This document shows, one piece after another, positions 1-8,039 of a stretch of 62,147 nt of DNA. The position numbers were made by a program, and so were the translations under genes. The DNA comes from an uncultured Saprospiraceae bacterium (GTDB lineage: Bacteria; Bacteroidota; Bacteroidia; Chitinophagales; Saprospiraceae), in assembly GCA_905480595.1 (NCBI GenBank), contig CAJQQY010000001.1, forward strand, positions 1 to 62,147. The letters are read 5' to 3'. The notes beneath the pieces were generated by a model, which made no database searches, was not told where the DNA came from, and saw only the letters and a program-made list of their open reading frames with translations. Within the stretch, counting starts at the first letter, position 1; each line of letters opens with the position of its first letter.

Positions 1-208
1 CGATTCGACGCAACTCGCTACTGGATTGTTCAACGCCAAGGGAAATTTCTCGTTTCCATTGGCGATATTGGCCTGACAATAAAATTGCATCATCTTGTTT
101 TGGAGAATCCGTTTTTTTGGTGTAATCGACAAGAAGAGCGATTGCTTTATCTGTTTCTCCTTTTGCAATGTGATTTTTTATTTGTTCAATTGTATCCATT
201 GAAATCAT
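1..208 (-). CDS. Partial protein with an EAD11-like effector-associated domain
   Basis: This is the N-terminal 66-69 residues of a protein that runs off the left edge of the window. Two in-frame ATGs exist (position 208, MISMDT; position 199, MDTIEQ). The readable part has a first helix with a KGETDKAIALLVDY stretch, then DDAILLSGQYRQWKREIS, then LGVEQSSSELRRI. This helix, LLSGxYxxxKRxIxLG, SxxxxRI pattern is what I know as effector-associated domain 11. EADs are small adaptor domains that link sensors or NTPases to effectors such as caspase, TIR or trypsin-like domains in bacterial conflict systems. No effector is visible here; it would lie beyond position 1. The gene has the same strand as rfaE2, 127 bp downstream of that gene's stop. 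Domain family is recognised from memory; effector identity is unknown. Confidence 0.72.
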   Translation of the reverse strand, partial: MISMDTIEQIKNHIAKGETDKAIALLVDYTKKTDSPKQDDAILLSGQYRQWKREISLGVEQSSSELRRI

Positions 209-335
209 AGGTTTTTAATATGGTGAATAAGTTAATCCTTTCCTAAATATCTCTTTTTTTTTATAAAACAATTACCAATTCGTCAATCTTTTTTCTTGAA
301 CAAAATATTTTATAGATTTTTTGTTTCCGATTTAA

Positions 336-821
336 TCAACTTTTCCGAATCTTTTCCTCAATCGAAGTCGTCGAGTATCCTTCCTTAAATGCTAAACTTT
401 TCACTTCTCCACCGTTCGCCAAAACGATATCTGAACCCACAATTTGCTTAGGTTTCCAGTCGCCACCTTTGACGATCACATCAGGCAAAATAATTTTTAT
501 TAGTTCCAAAGGAGTATCTTCTTCAAAAACGACAACCGCATCTACAAATTCCAAAGCAGCTAATAAATGCTGCCGCGTGGCTTCATCATTGATTGGTCGA
601 TGTTCTCCTTTTAGTCTTTTAACTGAAGCTGCGGAATTTAAACCTATGACCAATCGATCACCTAAATCACTCGCTTCCGCCAAATAATGAATATGCCCAA
701 AATGTAAAATGTCAAAACAACCATTCGTAAAAATGACTTTTTCACCAGCTGATTTCCATTTAGAAACTGATGCTTGAATGGTTTCCCATGATTGTATTTT
801 GGCTTGTATTTTTTTAAACAT
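336..821 (-). CDS. rfaE2: D-glycero-beta-D-manno-heptose 1-phosphate adenylyltransferase
   Basis: Cytidylyltransferase-fold nucleotidyltransferase of 161 residues, corresponding to the C-terminal half of bifunctional HldE. It transfers AMP from ATP to heptose 1-phosphate to make ADP-heptose for lipopolysaccharide core. Visible signatures are FTNGCFDILHFGH (residues 31-43, with the HxGH nucleotide-binding motif), GLNSAASVKRLKG, VKGGDW, and EGYSTTSI near the C-terminus, which is the ISSTxI-type motif. Length fits stand-alone RfaE2 proteins common in Bacteroidota. The stop of the upstream flippase-like gene is 11 bp before this start, so the two form an operon, consistent with both acting on envelope glycolipids. 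Start ATG at 821. Confidence 0.92.
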   Translation of the reverse strand: MFKKIQAKIQSWETIQASVSKWKSAGEKVIFTNGCFDILHFGHIHYLAEASDLGDRLVIGLNSAASVKRLKGEHRPINDEATRQHLLAALEFVDAVVVFEEDTPLELIKIILPDVIVKGGDWKPKQIVGSDIVLANGGEVKSLAFKEGYSTTSIEEKIRKS

Positions 822-832
822 GAGGTAATGTT

Positions 833-1912
833 TTATTTTTCTTTAAAAGCAGAATGTACAGGAGTATAATTTCTATTGAGCAAAAATAGCAACGCCACCG
901 AAATCAAACCGAAAGCAATATTGCAAAATATTTGAATCGAAAAGAAAGCAATATTTGCGAATGAGAAAGCATCATATTGATTGATTCCATAAATTCCTAA
1001 CGCTGCAATGACCAACCAATGATAAGTTCCCATTCCTCCTGGAGAAGGAATCACGATACCAAATGCTCCAAAAACAAAAACCATCAAAGCAACTACAGGA
1101 GAAAGATTGGTAGTAGGCTCAAATGAAAAGAAAAATAGATAATTCATCAAAAAATACATCGCCCAAATAAAAACGGTATGAAATAAAAATTGACCGGGTG
1201 ATTCTAATTTTCTAACGGATAAAATCCCTTCCCAAAAACCTAAAACGAGTTCCACAACTTTTTTATAAAAAGCTGTTTGCATAATTTTTTTTCTAAAAAT
1301 GAAAAAGATAATTAATCCTAAAACTCCAAGTCCTAGTATGCCCAAAAAAATTGGTTTGGAAAAAAGTCCACCTTCTTTTTTATCTGTTGCCATATTTTCA
1401 TTTAGCCAAGTCCACAAGGTATCGTACTCGAGCAAAAAGGCAATTCCAATAAAAATCAACAACATGATTACATCCATAATTCTACCTAAAACAATCGTTC
1501 CCATTCCTTTTTCAACAGGGACTTTTTCTGCATGATGTAGTGCTGCGGCTCGTGCAACTTCGCCCATTCGAGGAATAAATAAATTGACAAAATAAGTGAT
1601 GAAGACAGCAATAACACTATTGTATAATTTGGGTTGATAACCTAATGGAGCCAAGGTTAAATTCCAACGCATTGCTCGACTGATGTTACTTAATGAAAAC
1701 GCAAATAATGCAGCAATAATCCAAACAGGCTTAACACTCCAAAAATCATCTTTTATCTTTTGTAAAAAATCACAATCCTCGGGAGTAATTCCCTTTAGTG
1801 CACATTCTGCCAAGTATGCATCATTATAATTATTATAGATATAATACAGAATGGTAAAACCAATTGTAAAAGAAACGATGATGAAAATGATATTGCGGAT
1901 AGTATTTTTCAC
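833..1912 (-). CDS. Flippase-like integral membrane protein (LPG synthase TM domain family)
   Basis: A 359-residue polytopic membrane protein starting at a GTG codon (1912). The N-terminal hydrophobic segment (about residues 8-27) is followed by a short charged/cysteine-containing extracytoplasmic stretch and six or more further membrane segments. The sequences SNISRAMRWN, FIPRMGEVARAAALHH and IPSPGGMGTYHW are characteristic of the lysylphosphatidylglycerol synthase transmembrane region family (UPF0104, AglD2-like). Members translocate or modify lipid-linked substrates; the substrate here is unknown. It is first in an operon with rfaE2, which suggests an envelope role. A paralogue lies at 50880-51992. 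Confidence 0.8.
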   Translation of the reverse strand: MKNTIRNIIFIIVSFTIGFTILYYIYNNYNDAYLAECALKGITPEDCDFLQKIKDDFWSVKPVWIIAALFAFSLSNISRAMRWNLTLAPLGYQPKLYNSVIAVFITYFVNLFIPRMGEVARAAALHHAEKVPVEKGMGTIVLGRIMDVIMLLIFIGIAFLLEYDTLWTWLNENMATDKKEGGLFSKPIFLGILGLGVLGLIIFFIFRKKIMQTAFYKKVVELVLGFWEGILSVRKLESPGQFLFHTVFIWAMYFLMNYLFFFSFEPTTNLSPVVALMVFVFGAFGIVIPSPGGMGTYHWLVIAALGIYGINQYDAFSFANIAFFSIQIFCNIAFGLISVALLFLLNRNYTPVHSAFKEK

Positions 1913-1946
1913 AGAGGAATATTTTTATTTCAAAAGTCTTTTAACG

Positions 1947-1993
1947 AAAAAAAGGTGTATTGGTTTTTAGAAAAAAACAATACACCTTTTTTT
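1947..1993 (-). terminator. Rho-independent terminator of the parvulin operon
   Basis: A perfect 16-bp inverted repeat (arms 1947-1962 and 1978-1993, AAAAAAAGGTGTATTG and its complement) lies just after the SurA-like stop codon and carries a T-run on the minus strand. Confidence 0.85.
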
Positions 1994-2007
1994 GGAGTAA
2001 ATATTAC

Positions 2008-3369
2008 TTAAGGTCGGATACTATCCTCTTGCCATTTGACGAGGTTGGGGCACCCTGCATATGCTTTGTCAATTTTAATGTAGGTACTATTGATTTTTTC
2101 TTCAATCCAAGTGCTCATAAATTGAGCTTTGCGTTCTTCAATTGCACCTGTTCGAATTTTACTATAATCCTGTTTTAGATTAGCTCTATGAGGATCGGTT
2201 CGAGATTGCAAATAAATTAATCGATACATCACATCTCCTCGCTCTTCAAATTCGATTGGTTGAGAAACTTCTCCTACCTTCATGGTATCGATGGTAAAAT
2301 ATATATCTGGATCCAAATCAGCGATTTCGAAAAAAGTATTTCCAGTTTTTGGATTTACCATTCTTCCATCGTTGTTGAAACTTTGTTGCTCTTTATCAGA
2401 GTATAATTTTACAGCAAAAGAGAAACTTAAAGAGTCCGCAGTAATCAAATTTTTAACGGTATCCAAAATACCTAAAGATCGAATTTTATCTTCTTCGGTT
2501 AATTGTGGTCGCAATAAAATATGACGAACATTAATGGAGTTTCCACGACGATCTAATAATTGCATAAAGTGATATCCAAAATCAGTTTCAATAACTTCTG
2601 AGTATTCATCTTTTTCTAAGTTGTAAGCAGTTGCTTCAAATTCAGGAACATAACTTCCTCTTTTTGCCCAACCTAAATTTCCACCTTGTTGTCCTGAACC
2701 TAAATCTGCAGAATATTTTTTAGCTAACTCCGCAAAGTCTTCTCCATCTTCAAGTACTCTTTTTCGAATGTCCTCCAAGGCTGCTCTAGTTCTGTCTTTT
2801 TCACCTTGATTGACTTGAGGTTTGTAAACAATTTCTCCTAATTCTACCTCTGAATTAAAGTAAGGTAAACTGTCTTTTGGAATTCGGGCATAGAATGCTT
2901 TTACTTCTGAAGGCGTAACTGTAGCATCTTGCATCACCGATCCTTGCATTCTTTCTACAAGTAATTTATTTTTCAAATCTTCTCTAAATCGACTTTTTAC
3001 TTCCGCAGTTGATTGGCCATAAAAATCTTCAAATTGTCGAACATCTCCACCCATGTATCCTAAAATCTGATCAATCCGAGCAGTCAATTGTGCTTCCACT
3101 TCTTCATCTCCCACTTCGATACTATCCAATCGAGCTTGATTCAACATCAAACTTGAAGCAATTAAATTTTCGAATAAGTTACATTTTGCTTCTTCAGGAA
3201 TATATCCCCGCTCTTCTGACATTTGAGCATACACTTGCTCCAAATCAGATAATAAAACATATTCATTCCCCACGTTTGCAATGATCTTATCAATCACTTT
3301 TTTGTCTTGTCCTAATATGAAATTAGAAGACATTAAAACGACAAAAAAGAATAACAATAATTTTTTCAT
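2008..3369 (-). CDS. SurA-like periplasmic peptidylprolyl isomerase (parvulin)
   Basis: The reading frame is open upstream to 3429, but the natural start is ATG at 3369, which gives a signal peptide MKKLLLFFFVVLMSSNFILG and a 453-residue protein. It has a SurA N-terminal chaperone-like helical part (about 25-160), a PpiC-type parvulin domain (about 165-265) containing GGNLGW and FGYHFMQL, and a second, weaker parvulin-like unit starting at INVRHILLRP. SurA proteins assist folding of outer-membrane beta-barrel proteins in the periplasm. It is the third gene of a co-directional operon (6359 to 2008) with another parvulin and a lipoprotein, and ends at a strong terminator. Confidence 0.88.
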   Translation of the reverse strand: MKKLLLFFFVVLMSSNFILGQDKKVIDKIIANVGNEYVLLSDLEQVYAQMSEERGYIPEEAKCNLFENLIASSLMLNQARLDSIEVGDEEVEAQLTARIDQILGYMGGDVRQFEDFYGQSTAEVKSRFREDLKNKLLVERMQGSVMQDATVTPSEVKAFYARIPKDSLPYFNSEVELGEIVYKPQVNQGEKDRTRAALEDIRKRVLEDGEDFAELAKKYSADLGSGQQGGNLGWAKRGSYVPEFEATAYNLEKDEYSEVIETDFGYHFMQLLDRRGNSINVRHILLRPQLTEEDKIRSLGILDTVKNLITADSLSFSFAVKLYSDKEQQSFNNDGRMVNPKTGNTFFEIADLDPDIYFTIDTMKVGEVSQPIEFEERGDVMYRLIYLQSRTDPHRANLKQDYSKIRTGAIEERKAQFMSTWIEEKINSTYIKIDKAYAGCPNLVKWQEDSIRP

Positions 3370-3451
3370 AAGAAGTTTTTTTGGATGTGAGATTTTGGGA
3401 AATGAGTATTGAAAAATCCATATACTCAAGTCTCAACATCTCAATACCTTT

Positions 3452-4297
3452 TTATTTTGTAAATATTTTAACATTGTTTTTACTGGTCTCTCTATCGTAG
3501 AGCTCTTCCTTTCGTTGATCCAGTAAAACCATTTTTCTTTTATGTAAAATCACCTTTTTGATTTGATCTTGGATGTAACCTAAAGGTGCTAATTCTTTAC
3601 TTGATTTTTTTTCTAATACTTTTAAAAAGTAAAAGTAGTTTTCATCTGATTGATTTAAATTCTGATTCGGATTTAAACTATAGCTATTCGGGACTTGTGT
3701 TTTCAAATCACTTTGTTGATACCAAGCCTTTGGATCCAACATATAAAAGTCTGCATTTTGAGCTGCATAATCTTTCATCTTTTTAAAGTTGTCTGGATTA
3801 TTACCTGGCCACCAAGTTTGTAATTGATTTATGTTTGGAGCAGACTTTGGAACCTTTATGAGGAAACAACGAAGAATATTTGATTGGAGTTGGTACTGTT
3901 CTTTATTTTTTTCGTAATACTGAGCAATTTCTTGTTCTGAAATAACAGAGTCCAATTGTGTTTCTACTAAAAACTGTTCGTAATTATGGCGAATTAAAGA
4001 CATTCGATAATCTCTCACCAACTCATCAATGTTCAAATCTGCAGGAATATTTTTTTCAGCTTCTTGCATCAAAAGTGTTTCGCGCGTCCATCGTTCCACT
4101 TCCGCATTAATGATTTTGGTACTGTCTTCAGGAGTTGCTCCTTCAGGAACCATCCCTTCTAATTCAGATAAAAACAATTTCTTAGAAAATACTTTTGCTA
4201 ATTCCACATCATTCTCTTCCGTAGTTTCTTCGACAGGCGTACAGCTTGCCAAAAAGCAAATAGTCAAAATGAAAAGGAAGGAGGGAAATCTTAGCAT
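3452..4297 (-). CDS. Lipoprotein with SurA N-terminal-like helices, no PPIase domain
   Basis: A 281-residue lipoprotein: hydrophobic signal with lipobox LASC and acylated Cys19. The body is highly charged and helical (SELEGMVPEGATPEDSTKIINAEVERWTR and the QYYEKNKEQYQL region; only short pieces quoted), resembling the peptide-binding chaperone part of SurA/PpiD. I see no GGxxGW or HxxxxH parvulin core. The gene lies between two parvulin genes on the same strand, 82 bp before the SurA-like start, so a non-catalytic chaperone partner anchored to a membrane is the likely role. Exact function is inferred from context. Confidence 0.7.
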   Translation of the reverse strand: MLRFPSFLFILTICFLASCTPVEETTEENDVELAKVFSKKLFLSELEGMVPEGATPEDSTKIINAEVERWTRETLLMQEAEKNIPADLNIDELVRDYRMSLIRHNYEQFLVETQLDSVISEQEIAQYYEKNKEQYQLQSNILRCFLIKVPKSAPNINQLQTWWPGNNPDNFKKMKDYAAQNADFYMLDPKAWYQQSDLKTQVPNSYSLNPNQNLNQSDENYFYFLKVLEKKSSKELAPLGYIQDQIKKVILHKRKMVLLDQRKEELYDRETSKNNVKIFTK

Positions 4298-4308
4298 GTT
4301 TATTTTTT

Positions 4309-4372
4309 AACGGTGAACTGTTAACGGTGAACTGTTAGGATCCTTTCTTTAGGGGTAACAGTTCACCGTTAA
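4309..4372. repeat. Tandem and inverted 14-bp repeat inside the parvulin operon
   Basis: AACGGTGAACTGTT occurs twice head to tail (4309-4322, 4323-4336) and once inverted (4357-4370). The second copy and the inverted copy extend to a perfect 17-bp stem (4321-4337 with 4356-4372) around an 18-nt loop. There is no T-run, so it is not a standard terminator; it could be an RNA processing or stability hairpin between operon genes. Confidence 0.8.
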
Positions 4373-4382
4373 TCATTAACAG

Positions 4383-6359
4383 TTACTTGATGAGTGTTTG
4401 AAAAACTTCGTCATTGATTTTTATATCGTAAGTTTTTTTCAATTCTTTAACCCATTCTCTTTCTAGGTGATCTTGATAATCCGCTACAACATATCCACGA
4501 GCTTCTTTCAAAGTCTTTGGACTAGGAGGAAGGATCTTTTCAACTTTTAGGAAGTTATGAGATAAATCTCTTTTATTAATTTCAGTTGCAGAAATAGACC
4601 CTTTTTTCCAAGGCAAATTATTAACGACTTTATTTTTTCCTTGCTCCACAATTTCAGTTCGATGAGATAAGATTTTCTTCCCATCCTTGTTGTATTTTTT
4701 CAAAGTCTTTGCAGGAGATTTTTTCCTAGAATATTTTCTCACTTTTGATAAGCATTTTACTTCGTCTTTTTTCAAAGAATAAAAACTCACTTCAGCTCTT
4801 TCATTCCAAAAATATTTTCGATTCTTTTTGTGTGTTGCAAAGTATTGTTCTAAGCCAACTGAATCTTGAGATGCTTTATCCCAAACTAAAATTTTAGTTG
4901 CTTCAAAAAGTAAAATCCCTTCTTCGTATTCTCTCATTAATGCTTTGAACTCAGGATATTTTTTATCCAATTGTTGTTCTTCATACTGCATTAAAGTTTC
5001 TGAAACAAATTTGTTATATAAAAAATTGACTACTTCCAACCTAGATTTACTTCTTCCTAATCTTAATCGATCTCTAGAATTTTTTTGAGAAAAAGTTTCG
5101 AAGTTTGCAATGGTATATTTTTTATCTCCACTAATTGTAAATAAAACATCATCTGCATTTTTGTAACCAGGCTTCCATCTGTGAGTCATAAATTCATCTC
5201 CAACCAATGAAGCAAACATATTGTATGCTTTTCGATCTTCGGTGAAATTCGCTTCTTTTTTAATTCGATTGAGCATAGATGTTTTAGCCATTTCGTAGCG
5301 ACTATCTTTTTGAACTTTAGGTTGCAATTTTCTTTTTGCAATATCGAAAGATTCCATTGGTTTTTTTCTCAATCGCTTGATGATATGCCATCCTGCTTTA
5401 GTTTCAACCGGACCAGTATAACTTCCGTCAGTAGTAATTCCGAAGGCGGCATTTTCAAAAGATTTCTCATATTTATTGATTCCAAAAAACCCAATATTTC
5501 CACCTTTGCTTGCAGAAATATTATCTTGAGATTGAGCTCTTGCTAATACTTCAAAATCAGCTCCTGCTTGCAATGCAGCATAAATACTATCAATTCTTAC
5601 TTTAGCAGCAGCGCCATTATCTTTAGGATCTTTTCTGATCAAAATATGGGCAGCTTCCACTTCACCTCGTGCTGGTCGACTTCCATTCACTTTAATGATA
5701 TGGTAACCGGCTGCAGATTTTACAATTGTAGATTCACCTTTTTTTAAACTGTAAGCTGCTGTTTCGAAATCATAAAAACCATCAGGTAATAGTGCAGTCA
5801 AGTAACCGATATTACCCCCATTATCTTTTGCTGATTTATCATCAGATTTTTCGGCAGCTAATTTTGCAAAATCAGCACCTCCGTCAATTGTTGTTTTTAA
5901 ACTAGTGATTTTATTGAAAGCAGCTAAGGTATCTTTCGGAGTAGCAGTAGGTGGTACCAAAACCATGATGTGACTAATGTCGATATCTTTTAATGATCGA
6001 TCGTAAGCTTCTTTTACCAATCGCTCAGTCACTTCTTTATCTACCAAATATGAGTTAGCCAATTGTTTTCGGTATCCTGCTAATTCTTGTTGTAAAACTG
6101 GAATGGTATCCAATTTCATCTCCTTCGCCCGCTGTACTTTTAATTTAAATTTGACATATAAATCCAAGTATTCTTCGAGAGATTTTTTAGAAAAATTAGC
6201 TTTGTCACCATTCGTTTTGGTATAAATATATTCAAATTCAGAAAGGTGAACAGGATTGCCTTCTACAGAAAACAAAACAGGGTCATTCGTTTGAGCAAAC
6301 GAATTTTGAAATCCAAAAAATAGAGTAGCAACTAGTGCTAAAAAAAATCGCTTTGACAT
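4383..6359 (-). CDS. Periplasmic peptidylprolyl isomerase with two parvulin domains
   Basis: A 658-residue secreted protein with signal peptide ending near residue 22 (GFQNSFAQ). A short helical segment precedes parvulin domain 1 (about 120-225: DISHIMVLVPP, GGNIGYLTALLPDGFYDFE, AGYHIIKV) and parvulin domain 2 (about 235-330: VEAAHILIRKDP, GGNIGFFG, AGWHIIKR). The C-terminal third (about 340-658) is a lysine-rich helical region of unknown role. Both domains keep the histidines at the ends of the parvulin fold, so cis-trans prolyl isomerase activity in the periplasm is expected. It is the first gene of the three-gene chaperone operon and has a recognisable promoter about 110 bp upstream. Confidence 0.9.
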   Translation of the reverse strand: MSKRFFLALVATLFFGFQNSFAQTNDPVLFSVEGNPVHLSEFEYIYTKTNGDKANFSKKSLEEYLDLYVKFKLKVQRAKEMKLDTIPVLQQELAGYRKQLANSYLVDKEVTERLVKEAYDRSLKDIDISHIMVLVPPTATPKDTLAAFNKITSLKTTIDGGADFAKLAAEKSDDKSAKDNGGNIGYLTALLPDGFYDFETAAYSLKKGESTIVKSAAGYHIIKVNGSRPARGEVEAAHILIRKDPKDNGAAAKVRIDSIYAALQAGADFEVLARAQSQDNISASKGGNIGFFGINKYEKSFENAAFGITTDGSYTGPVETKAGWHIIKRLRKKPMESFDIAKRKLQPKVQKDSRYEMAKTSMLNRIKKEANFTEDRKAYNMFASLVGDEFMTHRWKPGYKNADDVLFTISGDKKYTIANFETFSQKNSRDRLRLGRSKSRLEVVNFLYNKFVSETLMQYEEQQLDKKYPEFKALMREYEEGILLFEATKILVWDKASQDSVGLEQYFATHKKNRKYFWNERAEVSFYSLKKDEVKCLSKVRKYSRKKSPAKTLKKYNKDGKKILSHRTEIVEQGKNKVVNNLPWKKGSISATEINKRDLSHNFLKVEKILPPSPKTLKEARGYVVADYQDHLEREWVKELKKTYDIKINDEVFQTLIK

Positions 6360-6466
6360 TATAATTTCTTTTTAAAGTTTTAGCTTTTTATAAAAAAATA
6401 AGACTGTGAATTATTGAAATTTTTAAAGTAAAAAATATGCTTTTCTAACGTTTTAGAAAAACACCG

Positions 6467-6499
6467 CAAAATTAGCAATTCTAAGTACAAAAAGGCAAT
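6467..6499 (-). promoter_or_regulatory. Bacteroidota-type promoter of the parvulin operon
   Basis: Read on the minus strand: ATTG, 21 nt, TAATTTTG. The -7 element matches TAnnTTTG exactly; the -33 element matches TTG. The inferred start of transcription is about 100 nt before the 6359 start codon. Confidence 0.55.
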
Positions 6500-6668
6500 A
6501 ATAGAGGCTTAATGTTTTTTTAGATAATGCAGTTTTGTCGGGTAGTTTTTATTAAAAATGTCCTTTGATTTAACGTCAAAATTTTCATTTTTGATATTGA
6601 TGGAAAAATGTTTTTAAAAAATCCCAAAAATACTCATCAGGTGATTTCAAAGTCACTTTGTTATATAC

Positions 6669-6702
6669 AAAAAGCCTAGCTGAATTAACAACTAGGCTTT
6701 TT
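6669..6702 (-). terminator. Terminator of the DUF922 gene
   Basis: An 11-bp perfect stem, AAAAAGCCTAG (6669-6679) with its complement (6692-6702), 12-nt loop, T-run on either strand. It lies about 20 bp past the stop of the gene at 6722. Confidence 0.85.
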
Positions 6703-6721
6703 ACATTTTATTATTTTAAAA

Positions 6722-7261
6722 TTATTCGTTTTCCAAAAGTGATAACTCCATAGCTATTTTATAAAACCACTCTTCTTGTTGTTCTTTATCCAAACTGTGT
6801 CGTGACATCAAGTCAAATGCATTTTGCTCTGTTCTCCAATTGTCAATAAATGAATTAACAAAGGTTTCAAATTCAACTTCTTCACCACATTTAAATTTTC
6901 GTTCTTTTAAAGATTTCCTTAATCGTCTTGCTGCTAACTCTGTGATATCAAAATGAATTTGTTCGTGAATTAAATGATGATCGGTGAGCGCTTCTTCTTT
7001 TACCCATGATTGATCTTTTTCAAAATATGCTTGAACTTTAAATGTAATTTTACCATCCTTGCATCCTTTGTAATGAATAATTCCTGAAGAGGTTAAAGCG
7101 GAAATAGCTTCGTAATCAAATCGAGGTTCGCCTGTAAAATCATCCCAAGTGAGACGATAATCAGAGGACCAATAAATGACATCATTAGAGTCTGCGCTAC
7201 TTGCAAAGATGATCATAAAAAGTCCGAGCAAGAGGTGAAGACCAAATTTTTTCTTTTTCAT
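6722..7261 (-). CDS. Secreted DUF922 protein with HExxH metalloprotease motif
   Basis: A 179-residue protein with an N-terminal hydrophobic export signal (about 8-23). The LTWDDFTGEP segment near residue 37 and the HEQIHFDITE segment (H99, E100, H103, E108) are the hallmarks of the DUF922 family of predicted zinc-dependent peptidases in Bacteroidota. HExxH supplies two zinc-ligand histidines and the catalytic glutamate. Substrate is unknown. It stands alone between its own terminator and a short upstream region. Confidence 0.8.
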   Translation of the reverse strand: MKKKKFGLHLLLGLFMIIFASSADSNDVIYWSSDYRLTWDDFTGEPRFDYEAISALTSSGIIHYKGCKDGKITFKVQAYFEKDQSWVKEEALTDHHLIHEQIHFDITELAARRLRKSLKERKFKCGEEVEFETFVNSFIDNWRTEQNAFDLMSRHSLDKEQQEEWFYKIAMELSLLENE

Positions 7262-7381
7262 GAGATTCTTTTTTCGAGTTTGTAAATTGTTTTCAGAAAA
7301 TCGTGTAAGTATTTCATTGGTTTTTTAGAAAAGTAAATATTCACCTCATGAATTTTTTAAATTGGAGACGTGTGGTAAAAA

Positions 7382-7705
7382 TTACAATTCAAGAGAAGGA
7401 TCCCAAAAGTGTTTTTTGAAATCTACGATGGTATCATTTTTTACTTCGACACCTTCGTTCTCTAATAATTGTTGCATCATTGTTGGGCTTGGAAAATGAT
7501 TCCGACCGCTGAGTTCGCCTTTTCGATTGACAACCCTGTGAGCGGGAACATTCCCATCTGTAAAACTTTTATTCAATGCCCATCCCACCATTCTTGCCGA
7601 ACCTAATTCTAAATAATTAGCAATAGAACCATAGGTACTAAATCGACCAAAAGGAATGAGACGAGTAACTTCATAAACGTCTTGAACATAATTTCTTTTT
7701 TCCAT
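7382..7705 (-). CDS. Alkyltransferase-like (ATL) DNA-binding protein
   Basis: A 107-residue protein with the MGMT/Ogt C-terminal fold: VTRLIPFGRFSTYGSIAN, SARMVGWALN (recognition helix with the intercalating arginine) and VPAHRVVNRKG. The active-site PCHRV of O6-alkylguanine-DNA alkyltransferases is PAHRV here, with Ala55 in place of the acceptor cysteine. That places it among the ATL proteins, which bind O6-alkylguanine without repairing it and recruit nucleotide excision repair. A genuine alkyltransferase with PCHRV is encoded at 28318. Start ATG at 7705. Confidence 0.88.
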   Translation of the reverse strand: MEKRNYVQDVYEVTRLIPFGRFSTYGSIANYLELGSARMVGWALNKSFTDGNVPAHRVVNRKGELSGRNHFPSPTMMQQLLENEGVEVKNDTIVDFKKHFWDPSLEL

Positions 7706-8039
7706 AATTGAGTTGAAGTTATTTTATTTAAAAATAGATCTGCTAAGGTAGTTTTATCAAAATTTGAAAAAACATAATCAGGAATCTATTTCTAAAATAA
7801 CTACTTTTACCTCTCTTTAGGAAAAAAATAGAGTGCTAAACTGAGGGAGAAATTGTGAAATTGTATTGTTCGGTAAGGTTCTCGATTTATTCTAAAAGGA
7901 ATATATTATGATAATGTCAAATACTATTCTTTTCATATTGTTTTGAATAAACTATTTTAAGCATAACGAGAAATGTATAAAATAATTTATGTCGGAATAA
8001 AATTTCAATAAAATCATTTTTAACAAAATCACATAAATA
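7706..8039. other. Intergenic region between divergent genes
   Basis: 334 bp of AT-rich sequence between the ATL gene (minus) and the TrpF-like gene (plus). It must hold both promoters, but I find no match to TTTG-N19-TAnnTTTG good enough to mark, and no credible small gene. Confidence 0.6.

Larger units (their letters stand above)
6360..6721. other. Intergenic region upstream of the parvulin operon
   Basis: No gene is visible in these 362 bp. The stretch holds the parvulin-operon promoter (6467-6499) and the terminator of the DUF922 gene (6669-6702). The middle part (about 6500-6660) is AT-rich sequence in which I see nothing. Confidence 0.7.

Noticed and set aside
1299-1535. Plus-strand frame opposite the flippase-like gene
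   Set aside because: Antisense shadow of membrane-helix codons; no start context and no motif.
3370-3429. 20-residue extension of the SurA-like protein
   Set aside because: It would place charged and proline-rich residues before a clean signal peptide that starts at ATG 3369.
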